A stretch of DNA of 64,000 bases from Methanothrix thermoacetophila PT (GTDB lineage: Archaea; Halobacteriota; Methanosarcinia; Methanotrichales; Methanotrichaceae): the NCBI RefSeq assembly GCF_000014945.1, contig NC_008553.1, positions 1,612,001 to 1,676,000 on the forward strand, in the 5' to 3' direction. Positions 1 to 10,973 of this stretch are shown one piece after another; position 1 is the stretch's first letter, and every line of letters starts with the position of its first letter. The notes under the pieces are model-generated. The model ran no database searches. It saw only the letters and a list, made by a program, of their open reading frames with translations, and was not told the DNA's origin. The translations under genes and the position numbers were made by a program.

Positions 1-1
1 G

Positions 2-1105
2 GATGCGCTGAGGGAGAGCGAGCACAGGTTCAGGGTGCTGGCAGAGAGCACCGCTGCAGGCATAGCGATCATGAGAGACGAGCGGTTTGTGTATGTCAAC
101 AGAGCCGGAGAGGAGATGAGTGGCTACAGCAGGGACGAGCTGATAGGTGCGCCTGTATGGATGGTGGTCCATCCCGAGGATGCAGCATGGCTAAAGAAGA
201 TGTACTCGCGGAAGCTCCGCGGTGAGCCGACGCCACCGAGATACGAGTTCAGGATAATCACGAAAAACGGAGATGTCAGATGGGTGGAGTATGCATCCGG
301 CACACTGGAGCTCGGCGGGGAGATGGCATTGATTGGCACACTCATCGATATCACAGAGAGAAGGCAGGCAGAGGAGGAGCTGCGCAGGTTCAAGGAGTCG
401 CTGGAGCAGATGGTCGAAGAGCGGACTGCAGAGCTGGAGCAGAGGAATGCGGAGATAGAGAGCTTTGTATACACAGTATCCCATGACCTCAGGAGGCCGC
501 TGATAACCATAAGCGGGCTGGCAGGTCTTGCGGAGTTCGATCTCGAGAAAGGGAATTTGGAAAAGGCGAGGGAGAGCTTGAGGACCGTCCAGAGATCGTG
601 TGAAAATATGGATGCGCTCCTGAGGGATATCCTGGAGCTCTCCAGGATAGGCAAAGTCACCAACCCACCTGAGGATGTGCCATTCGAGCTTCTGGTGAGA
701 GAGGCGATCGATCAGCTCGCTGAGGCGGTTAAAAAGAGATCCGCCGAGCTGAGGGTGGCGGAGGGGATGCCCACAGTTCGCGTCGACCGCGAAAGGCTCG
801 TGGAGGCACTGGTCAATCTGATCGACAACAGCATAAAATACACGGGAGAAGATACGAGGCCTGTGATAGAGATATTCTATAGAGATGGCGTCTTCTGCGT
901 CAGGGATAACGGCATCGGAATACCAGAGAGCCAGAGGGAGAAGGTCTTCGATCTCTTCTACAAGGTAGATCCGAAGAGCGATGGCACCGGGGTGGGGTTG
1001 AGCATAGTCAAGAGGATCATCGAGGTCCATGGGGGAAGAATATGGATAGAATCGGATGGCTGCAGCTGGACTGCTTTCTGCTTCACGCTGCCTGTGGTCT
1101 CATGA
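2..1105 (+). CDS. PAS-domain sensor histidine kinase, C-terminal part (5' end outside window)
   Basis: The frame is open to the window edge, where it reads DALRESEHRFRVLAES, a typical linker into a PAS domain, so the true start lies upstream. A PAS domain with a PAC tail (FRIITKNGDVRWVEYASG ... GTLIDITERRQ) fills roughly the first 110 residues. A coiled coil follows, then the HisKA phosphoacceptor motif YTVSHDLRRPL and a HATPase_c domain with the N box (LVNLIDNSIKYTG), G1 (VRDNGIGIP) and G2 (GTGVGLSIVKRII). It should autophosphorylate on the His of SHDL in response to a ligand sensed by PAS. No transmembrane segment is visible in this part and no response regulator lies nearby. The kinase core is closely similar to the triplicated sensor kinase at 32275, including the stretch ILELSRIGK.TNPPEDV, so the two are paralogues. 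Confidence 0.9.
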   Translation, partial: DALRESEHRFRVLAESTAAGIAIMRDERFVYVNRAGEEMSGYSRDELIGAPVWMVVHPEDAAWLKKMYSRKLRGEPTPPRYEFRIITKNGDVRWVEYASGTLELGGEMALIGTLIDITERRQAEEELRRFKESLEQMVEERTAELEQRNAEIESFVYTVSHDLRRPLITISGLAGLAEFDLEKGNLEKARESLRTVQRSCENMDALLRDILELSRIGKVTNPPEDVPFELLVREAIDQLAEAVKKRSAELRVAEGMPTVRVDRERLVEALVNLIDNSIKYTGEDTRPVIEIFYRDGVFCVRDNGIGIPESQREKVFDLFYKVDPKSDGTGVGLSIVKRIIEVHGGRIWIESDGCSWTAFCFTLPVVS

Positions 1106-1116
1106 TGTGAGCAGAG

Positions 1117-1482
1117 GTGATCCTGTTGAGAAGAATCGAGATCGATATACAAGGCTTTGGCAGAGCCATCGCGGAGCTTGATGGGAGGAATCCGCAAACT
1201 TCTGAGGCTGTTTGGAATGCGCTACCGATCGAGGGAAGGGCGATGCTCTGGGGTGAGGAGGTCTACTTCGGAACATCTCTTATATGTGAGGATGAGAATC
1301 CATCACCATCAGCAACTGCCGGAGACATCTCGTACTGGGTGCCGGGGCATGCGATATGCATCTTTTTCGGGAGGACACAGCCGTACTCACCGGTGAACCA
1401 CATCGGCAGGATCTCTGAGGGTCTCGGGATTTTCACATCCGTAAAAGAGGGTGCTGAGATCGTGCTCAGAAGAGCAGAGTGA
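1117..1482 (+). CDS. Cyclophilin-like fold protein (DUF369 family)
   Basis: A protein of about 120 residues with the small archaeal/bacterial cyclophilin-like pattern: ALPIEGRAMLWGEEVYF, then GDISYWVPGHAICIFFG, then PVNHIGRI. The family has a beta-barrel like cyclophilin but lacks the classical proline-isomerase active site, and its function is unknown. The GTG at 1117 lies inside a strong Shine-Dalgarno-like string (GAGGTGATCC, complementary to the 16S tail at 5193-5204). The TTG at 1126, a few bases downstream, is therefore an equally likely true start and would give a product three residues shorter. It begins 11 bases after the upstream kinase and is probably co-transcribed with it. No signal peptide or membrane segment is seen. 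Confidence 0.75.
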   Translation: MILLRRIEIDIQGFGRAIAELDGRNPQTSEAVWNALPIEGRAMLWGEEVYFGTSLICEDENPSPSATAGDISYWVPGHAICIFFGRTQPYSPVNHIGRISEGLGIFTSVKEGAEIVLRRAE

Positions 1483-1773
1483 AGATTTCACCGAAAATAG
1501 CACAGTTTCAAGATAGCTTCTTACGTATGTGGAAGTGATTGCAGTTCCTTCAGGGCGGATGAGATCATTCAATTTGCCAGAAGAAACCGAAATCTCTCGC
1601 TTTTTTATTTGCTCAGCAACCTGGATGCGGTGCGATCCGAGGCTGGAGCACTCGTTTATTTCCCAGGAAGCGTATAGCCCATGATTCTGCAAACGAGTTA
1701 TTCATAAATCATGTGGGTAAATCATGTGGGAAGAGCATATGAAAATATCTACCAGTGAGAATTGTTATTGAGA
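1483..1773. other. Intergenic stretch between the cyclophilin-like gene and 5S rRNA
   Basis: No convincing gene. It holds a T-rich tract (CTTTTTTATTTG, about 1598-1611) that could end transcription of the plus-strand gene, and a short tandem duplication of TAAATCATGTGGG at about 1705-1731. The minus-strand rRNA operon should terminate somewhere in here, but no clear minus-strand T-run was seen. Confidence 0.5.
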
Positions 1774-1894
1774 GTTGGCAGCGACCTGCATTTCCCGAGG
1801 GCTCGCGCACCTCAGTACAGTGCAGGACGTGGGCGGGCTTATCTTCTGAGTTCGGGAAGGGTTCAGGAGTTTCCCCGCCGCTATGGCCGCCGCT
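1774..1894 (-). rRNA. 5S ribosomal RNA
   Basis: Read on the minus strand this is a classic archaeal 5S. The terminal helix pairs GGCGGC near 1893 with GCTGCC near 1778, and the body contains CCCGAACTCAGAAG and CGGGAAATGCAGGTCGC. It is the last gene of the rRNA operon and begins only about a dozen bases after the tRNA-Cys 3' end. The ends are placed from the terminal helix and may be off by a few bases. Confidence 0.93.
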
Positions 1895-1905
1895 CTCTGA
1901 TTTGA

Positions 1906-1993
1906 AGCCAAGGTCCGGATTCGAACCGGAGTGGTAATGCTATCCGCTGGTTTGGTTCTGCAGGCATTTGCGTAGCCTCTCCGCCACCTTGGC
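1906..1993 (-). tRNA. tRNA-Cys (GCA) with a 16-nt BHB intron
   Basis: On the minus strand the acceptor stem is GCCAAGG/CCTTGGC, the discriminator is U (1906), the D-arm is GCG...CGC, the T-arm is TCCGG-TTCGAAT-CCGGA, and no CCA is encoded. The anticodon stem AATGC/GCATT is separated by 23 nt instead of 7. Removing AACCAAACCAGCGGAT (1942-1957) restores the loop CTGCAGA with anticodon GCA (bases 1959-1961). The intron sits at canonical position 37/38. Loop bases CTGC pair with intron bases GCGG (one G-U), with the 3-nt bulges AGA and ATA on either side, which is a bulge-helix-bulge substrate for the archaeal splicing endonuclease. The gene lies between 23S and 5S rather than after 5S. Confidence 0.92.
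1942..1957 (-). other. tRNA-Cys intron (bulge-helix-bulge)
   Basis: A 16-nt insertion at tRNA position 37/38. Cut sites fall after the second base of each 3-nt bulge (AG^A and AT^A), as in canonical BHB introns. The distal loop has no strong helix of its own, so the motif is the relaxed hBH-type form. Confidence 0.85.
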
Positions 1994-2000
1994 GCGTTGT

Positions 2001-2019
2001 GTATACGCTTTACAGATCC
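2001..2019 (-). other. 23S rRNA processing stem, 3' arm
   Basis: The sequence GTATACGCTTTACAGATCC here is complementary, with few mismatches, to 4981-4998 on the other side of 23S (GGTCTGCAAAGCGTATAC). Such flanking stems carry the BHB motif that the splicing endonuclease cuts to release archaeal pre-23S. Confidence 0.8.
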
Positions 2020-2029
2020 AGAATTCGCC

Positions 2030-4962
<2,933 letters not shown>

Positions 4963-4980
4963 TGATCTCAGTGAGCGTCT

Positions 4981-4998
4981 GGTCTGCAAAGCGTATAC
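4981..4998 (-). other. 23S rRNA processing stem, 5' arm
   Basis: Partner of the arm at 2001-2019. It lies between tRNA-Ala and the 23S 5' end, where the pre-rRNA must be cut. Confidence 0.8.
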
Positions 4999-5058
4999 GT
5001 GGCCTCATCTTGATTATCAGCCCTTCCCTGTGGAGCAGTTCTCCACAGGTGCACCCAA

Positions 5059-5131
5059 TGGACTTGCTGGGATTCGGACCCAGGGCCTCCGCCTCGCAAA
5101 GGCGGCGCTCTACCTGCTGAGCTACAAGCCC
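5059..5131 (-). tRNA. tRNA-Ala (TGC)
   Basis: On the minus strand the acceptor is GGGCTTG/CAAGTCC, with the G3-U70 wobble pair that marks alanine tRNAs, and the discriminator is A (5059). The anticodon loop carries TGC in GCCTTTGCGAGGC, and the T-arm is CTGGG-TCCGAAT-CCCAG. It sits in the 16S-23S spacer, the usual position for tRNA-Ala in euryarchaeal rRNA operons. CCA is not encoded and there is no intron. Confidence 0.97.
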
Positions 5132-5147
5132 ATAGATCCCAGCAACA

Positions 5148-5180
5148 GGTCAAGTGACGAACCTATCAGCTTCCGGCCGA
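5148..5180 (-). other. 16S rRNA processing stem, 3' arm
   Basis: GGTCAAGTG at 5148 and TCCGGCCGA ending at 5180 pair with CACTTGACC (6696-6704) and TCGGCCGGA (6673-6681) upstream of 16S. The interior of the stem is mismatched (11 against 10 bases), as expected for a bulge-helix-bulge cleavage site. Confidence 0.8.
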
Positions 5181-5192
5181 TTTATGCACACT

Positions 5193-6667
<1,475 letters not shown>

Positions 6668-6672
6668 TACCA

Positions 6673-6704
6673 TCGGCCGGAATTGGCTGGGTCGCCACTT
6701 GACC
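6673..6704 (-). other. 16S rRNA processing stem, 5' arm
   Basis: Partner of the arm at 5148-5180: TCGGCCGGA and CACTTGACC are exact complements of the downstream arm. Confidence 0.8.
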
Positions 6705-6863
6705 AACGTCAGACAGGGAGCTCAAACTCCCGTCTCCACCCCAACAAAATGTACCGCAGAGCGGAAACCAGTGCAATCATCCAGGCATATCTGCCCGTCT
6801 GCACCGCGCCTCTCTCCGCGATCAACTCGCCACATCTTGGCCCTCGAACCTATTGCATCGTAG

Positions 6864-6871
6864 TATATAAA
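6864..6871 (-). promoter_or_regulatory. TATA box of the rRNA operon
   Basis: The minus strand reads TTTATATACTACG here, a strong archaeal TATA box. Transcription should start about 25 bases downstream (near 6840), giving a leader of roughly 170 bases before 16S that contains the 5' processing arm. The 300 bases between pheT and 16S hold no gene, only this promoter and leader. Confidence 0.75.
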
Positions 6872-6968
6872 CATTTCTACGACCAAACCATCAGAGTGCT
6901 GTGATACAACGGAGCCCAAGCGTATGGGATCGTGGTCGTTTTGTCTCATCATCCACTGGCCTCAATGC

Positions 6969-8597
6969 TTATAGTGATAGCTCCAGCTCCATTCCGACTA
7001 CAGGATGCTCCAGTCCAAACGCAGAGATCACCTCTGGATGGATCTCGCCGAAGCATCCGATTCTGGCCCCATTGAGCATTAGATCCGCGCCCCTACCGGG
7101 TATGAATGCGCCATCGCTCGACTCTACCACTTCTGCACTGATCCTCAACTCTCTCATGATTGCGGAAACCAGAGAGCTAATCTCCGCGAATCCGGCTCCG
7201 CTGTGTATCGAGACCGCGCTTAGGTGGCACTTTGTTCTCCCATCGATGACCACATCCCCCACCGCGAAGAGTCTCTGTGGAAGAGCATGGTGTTGATTGA
7301 GGGAAAGGATCTCCATCAGCCCCGGAAGTACAGCCGTTCTTATTATGGTGTGAAGCTCGCTTATCGGGTGCATGACGCGCGTGCATTCGCCGGCGCTCCT
7401 GCGCATCATCTCGAAGTGGACCTTCTCATTTGTAAGGGTGAATGGCATCACCTCTAGATAGCCCAGACCGACCATCAGATCTCGAACCTCATCCTTGAGC
7501 TCCTCCATCGGGTGAGGTCTGCCGATCGTCAGCGTTCTCGGCATCTCTGCCTTCAGATTCTCATAGCCGTAGCTCTTGGCCGCATCCTCTATGATGTCCC
7601 AGGTGTGCATTATATCCGCGCGATACGCAGGGACCAGCACCTCAACACTGTCGTTGTCAAGATGGCGTGCTCCGAACCTCATGCGTCTGAGACACTCCGC
7701 GAGCTCCTCTGCGGAGAGGTTGAAGCCTATCAGGCTATTCGCCTCTGATGTGGTCACAGTCCAGCGTGCAGGGGAGAGATCCGGGCTGATCCATTCTTTA
7801 TCAGGGGAGATCATCCTCACGCCCTCTATCCTTCCGCCGCGCTCTGCCAGGGCGGTAACCACTATGTTCAGAGCCCTGTAGACAACAGGATCCGTGCCTG
7901 TCACATCTATGAACAGATCTGTTGTATCCTCCCTGACCCTGGTCAGCTCCCCGTTTATTACCGGCGGGAATGACAGGACATTATCATCAGCATCCACGAT
8001 CAGGGGGAACCTTTCGAATCCATCCAGGATATGACGGTATGCAACACCCTTCGGATGCCGCTCAAGTATCTCCCTCATGCTCATACTCTCATCGAAATCG
8101 AGCGGCACAAACCTCCTTTTGTCGGGATCCTCTGCGATGTATCTGAATGGAGGTCTTACCCTGGAGATATCATGAACTCCTATCGCGACCTTCCTCCTGT
8201 TTCTCCCGAGACCCCAGTGGAGGTCCTCCTGGAGGCTCATGAGCGACTCTATGAAAGGATCCGTGAACCTGAGGCCCCTGACAACTGCGCATCCTATTAT
8301 CGGGCGCACACTCTTCACAGACTCATCCACGCGCATCTCAACAGATCCGGTGTGGACCTGGTACTCAGGGAGTCCTGGCCTTATTCCCAGAAAACCCTGC
8401 AGCGCCCTGGCCACGCCCTCAGCGCTGTAGAGATCCGGCCTGTCGGGGAAGAACTCCACATCGATGTAATCCGCTTCCGGGCTCTTGCCAATATCTGCAC
8501 CCATCATCGGCAGCCTTTCAATTATGAGCTCCCTTGAGGCGCCGACCATCTCCTCAAGATCTTCGTAATACAAACGCACGACAGGCATCTCAGACAC
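6969..8597 (-). CDS. pheT: Phenylalanine--tRNA ligase beta subunit
   Basis: The archaeal/eukaryotic-type beta chain of the alpha2-beta2 PheRS, which charges tRNA-Phe in the cytoplasm. At 542 residues it has the normal length for the archaeal form, which lacks the N-terminal tRNA-binding OB domain of bacterial PheT. Visible features are the N-terminal RLYYEDLEEMVG, the B3/B4 editing region (about residues 80-260: GCAVVRGL, HDISRVRPPFRY, INGELTRVREDTTDLFIDVTG), the B5 domain, and the C-terminal catalytic-like domain (SYGYENLKAEMPRTLTIG ... FAVGDVV ... GRGADLMLNGARIGCFGEIHPEV). It overlaps the end of pheS by 8 bases, so the pair is translationally coupled. Confidence 0.96.
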   Translation of the reverse strand: MSEMPVVRLYYEDLEEMVGASRELIIERLPMMGADIGKSPEADYIDVEFFPDRPDLYSAEGVARALQGFLGIRPGLPEYQVHTGSVEMRVDESVKSVRPIIGCAVVRGLRFTDPFIESLMSLQEDLHWGLGRNRRKVAIGVHDISRVRPPFRYIAEDPDKRRFVPLDFDESMSMREILERHPKGVAYRHILDGFERFPLIVDADDNVLSFPPVINGELTRVREDTTDLFIDVTGTDPVVYRALNIVVTALAERGGRIEGVRMISPDKEWISPDLSPARWTVTTSEANSLIGFNLSAEELAECLRRMRFGARHLDNDSVEVLVPAYRADIMHTWDIIEDAAKSYGYENLKAEMPRTLTIGRPHPMEELKDEVRDLMVGLGYLEVMPFTLTNEKVHFEMMRRSAGECTRVMHPISELHTIIRTAVLPGLMEILSLNQHHALPQRLFAVGDVVIDGRTKCHLSAVSIHSGAGFAEISSLVSAIMRELRISAEVVESSDGAFIPGRGADLMLNGARIGCFGEIHPEVISAFGLEHPVVGMELELSL

Positions 8598-10071
8598 CCC
8601 TGAAGACAGATACGGGAGTATCCCGCAGCCATCCGATATCTGGCTGGTAGAGAAGCCTCAGATCCTTCAGGCCCAGCCGGAGCATCGCCAGCCTGCTCAC
8701 ACCCAGACCCCATGCGAGCACTGGATGCTCTATTCCGAATGGCGCGGTCACCTCGCGCCTGAAGACGCCAGCGCCCCCGAGCTCCACCCAGCCCAGCCCA
8801 TCTATCCAGACCTCGGGCTCGACGCTCGGCTCTGTGTACGGGAAGTATCCGGGCCTGAACCTGACCTCCTCGAATCCCATCTTTGAGTAAAACTCCTTTA
8901 ATATTCCGAGAAGATTGCTGAACGTTACGCCCCTGTCCATCACAACCCCCTCAAGCTGCTCGAACTCAGGGGTGTGAGTCGCATCGATGGCCTCACGCCT
9001 GTAAACGCGATCTATGCAGAATGCCTTGACCGGAGGGTCGGGGTTGTCTGCCAGATACTTTATTGTTATCGCAGTTGTGTGCGTCCTGAGGACCTCCTGC
9101 CTGGCGATCTCCGGATCCCAAACGCCGCCCCATCCTGTGGAACCTATCCTGCCGCCGTGCTCGTGCATCTCCTTCACACTTCTGTAATCAGGGATCTCAG
9201 CCCTGCTGTCCAGATAGAACGTGTCCTGCATCTCCCTGGCCGGATGGTCCTGTGGCTGGAAGAGCGCATCGAAGTTCCAGAAGCTCGACTGTATTATCTC
9301 CCCCTTTATCTCCGTGAACCCCATCTCGAGCATGATTCTTCTCATCCGGTCCATCAACCGCCTGTACGGATGTATCTTGCCGGGATAGATGGTCTCACCA
9401 GGAACCCTGACGTTGTAGGGCCTGAATCTCGCTTCCCTCCATGCGCCGCTCTTTATGATATCCGGGGTGAGCTGGGAGATCTCCTTTACCAGAGTAACAG
9501 CTGCGCCGTATCCAGCAGTTTTAGAAATGATCTCCTTGCTCTGAGATAGCACCTGCTTCCCCGCATCTGTTATCTCGTACCTCCAGGATTTGCTCCGCTC
9601 CGGTGCCACCAGACCTCTTTTGATCAGCAGATCGATGGCGCTGCCGAGCTCCGACCTGCTCTTCTCTCCCTCAAGAAGCATTTTGAGCGCGATCTCATCC
9701 TCCCCCTCGGGAGGCCTGCCCAGCGGTCTCAAAACACCCTTATCGATCCGAACCCAGCCCTTCTTTCGAGCCCATCCTATGGCGATCTTCAGCGCTGGGT
9801 CCTGAAGCTCGGATACCGGCTTTCCCTCACCTATCATCTCTATGAGCCTTCTCTCAGGGAGACCTTCATGCGCATATCTTCTCCCCTCCTCGGTCAGCGA
9901 GAAACGCTCGATAACCCTTTTGTCCACACTGATGAGCCCGCTCTCTGCAAGAGATTCCGCTGCTGATAGAACAGCCTCTATTTTTATATTAAGACGGTCT
10001 GCGATCTCCTGCGGGTTTGAGCATCCATCTGATATGGCCTCAAGAATCCTCAAATCTCTCTCCGATGCCAT
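8590..10071 (-). CDS. pheS: Phenylalanine--tRNA ligase alpha subunit
   Basis: The catalytic alpha chain of PheRS. The first 200 or so residues are winged-helix repeats of the archaeal/eukaryotic PheS N-terminus (LRILEAISDGCSNPQEIADRLN). The class II core follows: HPAREMQDTFYLD, motif 2 (FCIDRVYRREAIDATHTPEFEQLEG) and motif 3 (GLGVSRLAMLRLGLKDLR). Its length of 493 residues is typical for archaea. It precedes pheT with an 8-base overlap, forming a two-gene operon upstream of, and on the same strand as, the rRNA operon. The 200-base region before the start holds repeated motifs (10098-10187) that may be regulatory. Confidence 0.96.
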   Translation of the reverse strand: MASERDLRILEAISDGCSNPQEIADRLNIKIEAVLSAAESLAESGLISVDKRVIERFSLTEEGRRYAHEGLPERRLIEMIGEGKPVSELQDPALKIAIGWARKKGWVRIDKGVLRPLGRPPEGEDEIALKMLLEGEKSRSELGSAIDLLIKRGLVAPERSKSWRYEITDAGKQVLSQSKEIISKTAGYGAAVTLVKEISQLTPDIIKSGAWREARFRPYNVRVPGETIYPGKIHPYRRLMDRMRRIMLEMGFTEIKGEIIQSSFWNFDALFQPQDHPAREMQDTFYLDSRAEIPDYRSVKEMHEHGGRIGSTGWGGVWDPEIARQEVLRTHTTAITIKYLADNPDPPVKAFCIDRVYRREAIDATHTPEFEQLEGVVMDRGVTFSNLLGILKEFYSKMGFEEVRFRPGYFPYTEPSVEPEVWIDGLGWVELGGAGVFRREVTAPFGIEHPVLAWGLGVSRLAMLRLGLKDLRLLYQPDIGWLRDTPVSVFRGV

Positions 10072-10097
10072 TGTTTCATCCCACCGGTCCTGTGTAC

Positions 10098-10187
10098 CTG
10101 AGACATCTCATGAATAAGTGGTTGAATCTTGTTTATCGTATACAACCTCTCCTTATTCTGAGACGTCCCATGAGATATCATTCAACC
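10098..10187. repeat. Direct and inverted repeats upstream of pheS
   Basis: CTGAGAC-ATC-TCATGA at 10098 recurs as CTGAGAC-GTC-CCATGA at 10158, exactly 60 bases later. GGTTGAAT (10120-10127) and ATTCAACC (10180-10187) form an inverted pair around the second copy. The position just upstream of pheS suggests operator sites or a leader structure. No function can be read from sequence. Confidence 0.45.
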
Positions 10188-10274
10188 TCAGGTACGGCGA
10201 AAATACCTGCACCTACAAAAGTTCTGCCCTGATCATTCACATCATGAACAGATGTAAATATAGATAGGAGTGTT

Positions 10275-10973
10275 TCACACAGAGAAACCCTCCAGCTCGT
10301 CTAGCGCCTCCAGAACACCCCGCACAGCCATCTCGAAGTACCTGACCCCCTTCTCGGCGCTCGCACTGCTCGGATCCCCCATGATCCCATTGCCCATGAA
10401 CTCCCGCACCGATCTCAGGATCAGGTATCTTGGGCGCTTCGGATGGTTCGCGGGCGGGAGGCCCCTGACAAGATCCGGCCTGTGGAGCAGCATTCTTGAC
10501 GTCTCAATATCTCCCGCGTGGCCATCCCCCGGCGTATCACACCTTATGAGATCAAAGTCGGTCAGCAGGCTGATTCTGAGATCTGTATTGTTCACAGCGC
10601 TCTGGCACGCCTCTTTAAGAGATGACATGTGCTGCCCTCCGGCATGCCCTGAGAGAACCATCACGTATCTGAAGTTGCTCTCGTGGAACCCGAGAAGAAT
10701 GTCGTACACGTAATCTCTCAGGGCGTTGAATCCAACGCTCACAGTTCCTGGAAAGCCCCTCGTACTCCTGCATATGCCGTAGTGCACAGGCGGCGCGACG
10801 AAGACCTCGCGCCTCCTCGCAACCTCGTAAGCAACCTCCAGTGCCTGGTGTGTGTCTGTGGTCACTGGGAGGTGCGGACCGTGCTCCTCGACAGCCCCCA
10901 CAGGCAGTATCACGGTCCTTGTCTTCTTCAGCCCCTTCTCTATCTCAGGCCAGCTCATCTCCCCGAGGATCAT
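10275..10973 (-). CDS. Creatininase-family amidohydrolase (ArfB-like FAPy deformylase candidate)
   Basis: The 232 residues have the creatininase metal-site pattern: PVGAVEEHGPHLPVTTDTH (residues about 22-40), YGICRSTRGFPGTVSV, GHAGGQH, and DGHAGDIETSRMLL. The family uses two metal ions to hydrolyse amide bonds. In methanogens a member of this family, ArfB (characterised in Methanocaldococcus jannaschii), removes the formyl group from the GTP-derived pyrimidine intermediate of riboflavin and F420 biosynthesis. That is the most likely role here, but the family also includes MftE-like peptidases and true creatininases. The start overlaps the stop of aglB by 4 bases, so it is read as the second gene of that operon. 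Confidence 0.75.
   Translation of the reverse strand: MILGEMSWPEIEKGLKKTRTVILPVGAVEEHGPHLPVTTDTHQALEVAYEVARRREVFVAPPVHYGICRSTRGFPGTVSVGFNALRDYVYDILLGFHESNFRYVMVLSGHAGGQHMSSLKEACQSAVNNTDLRISLLTDFDLIRCDTPGDGHAGDIETSRMLLHRPDLVRGLPPANHPKRPRYLILRSVREFMGNGIMGDPSSASAEKGVRYFEMAVRGVLEALDELEGFSV

Noticed and set aside
191-1030. 279-codon minus-strand frame opposite the first kinase
   Set aside because: An antisense shadow caused by codon bias. The plus strand carries clear PAS, HisKA and HATPase motifs.
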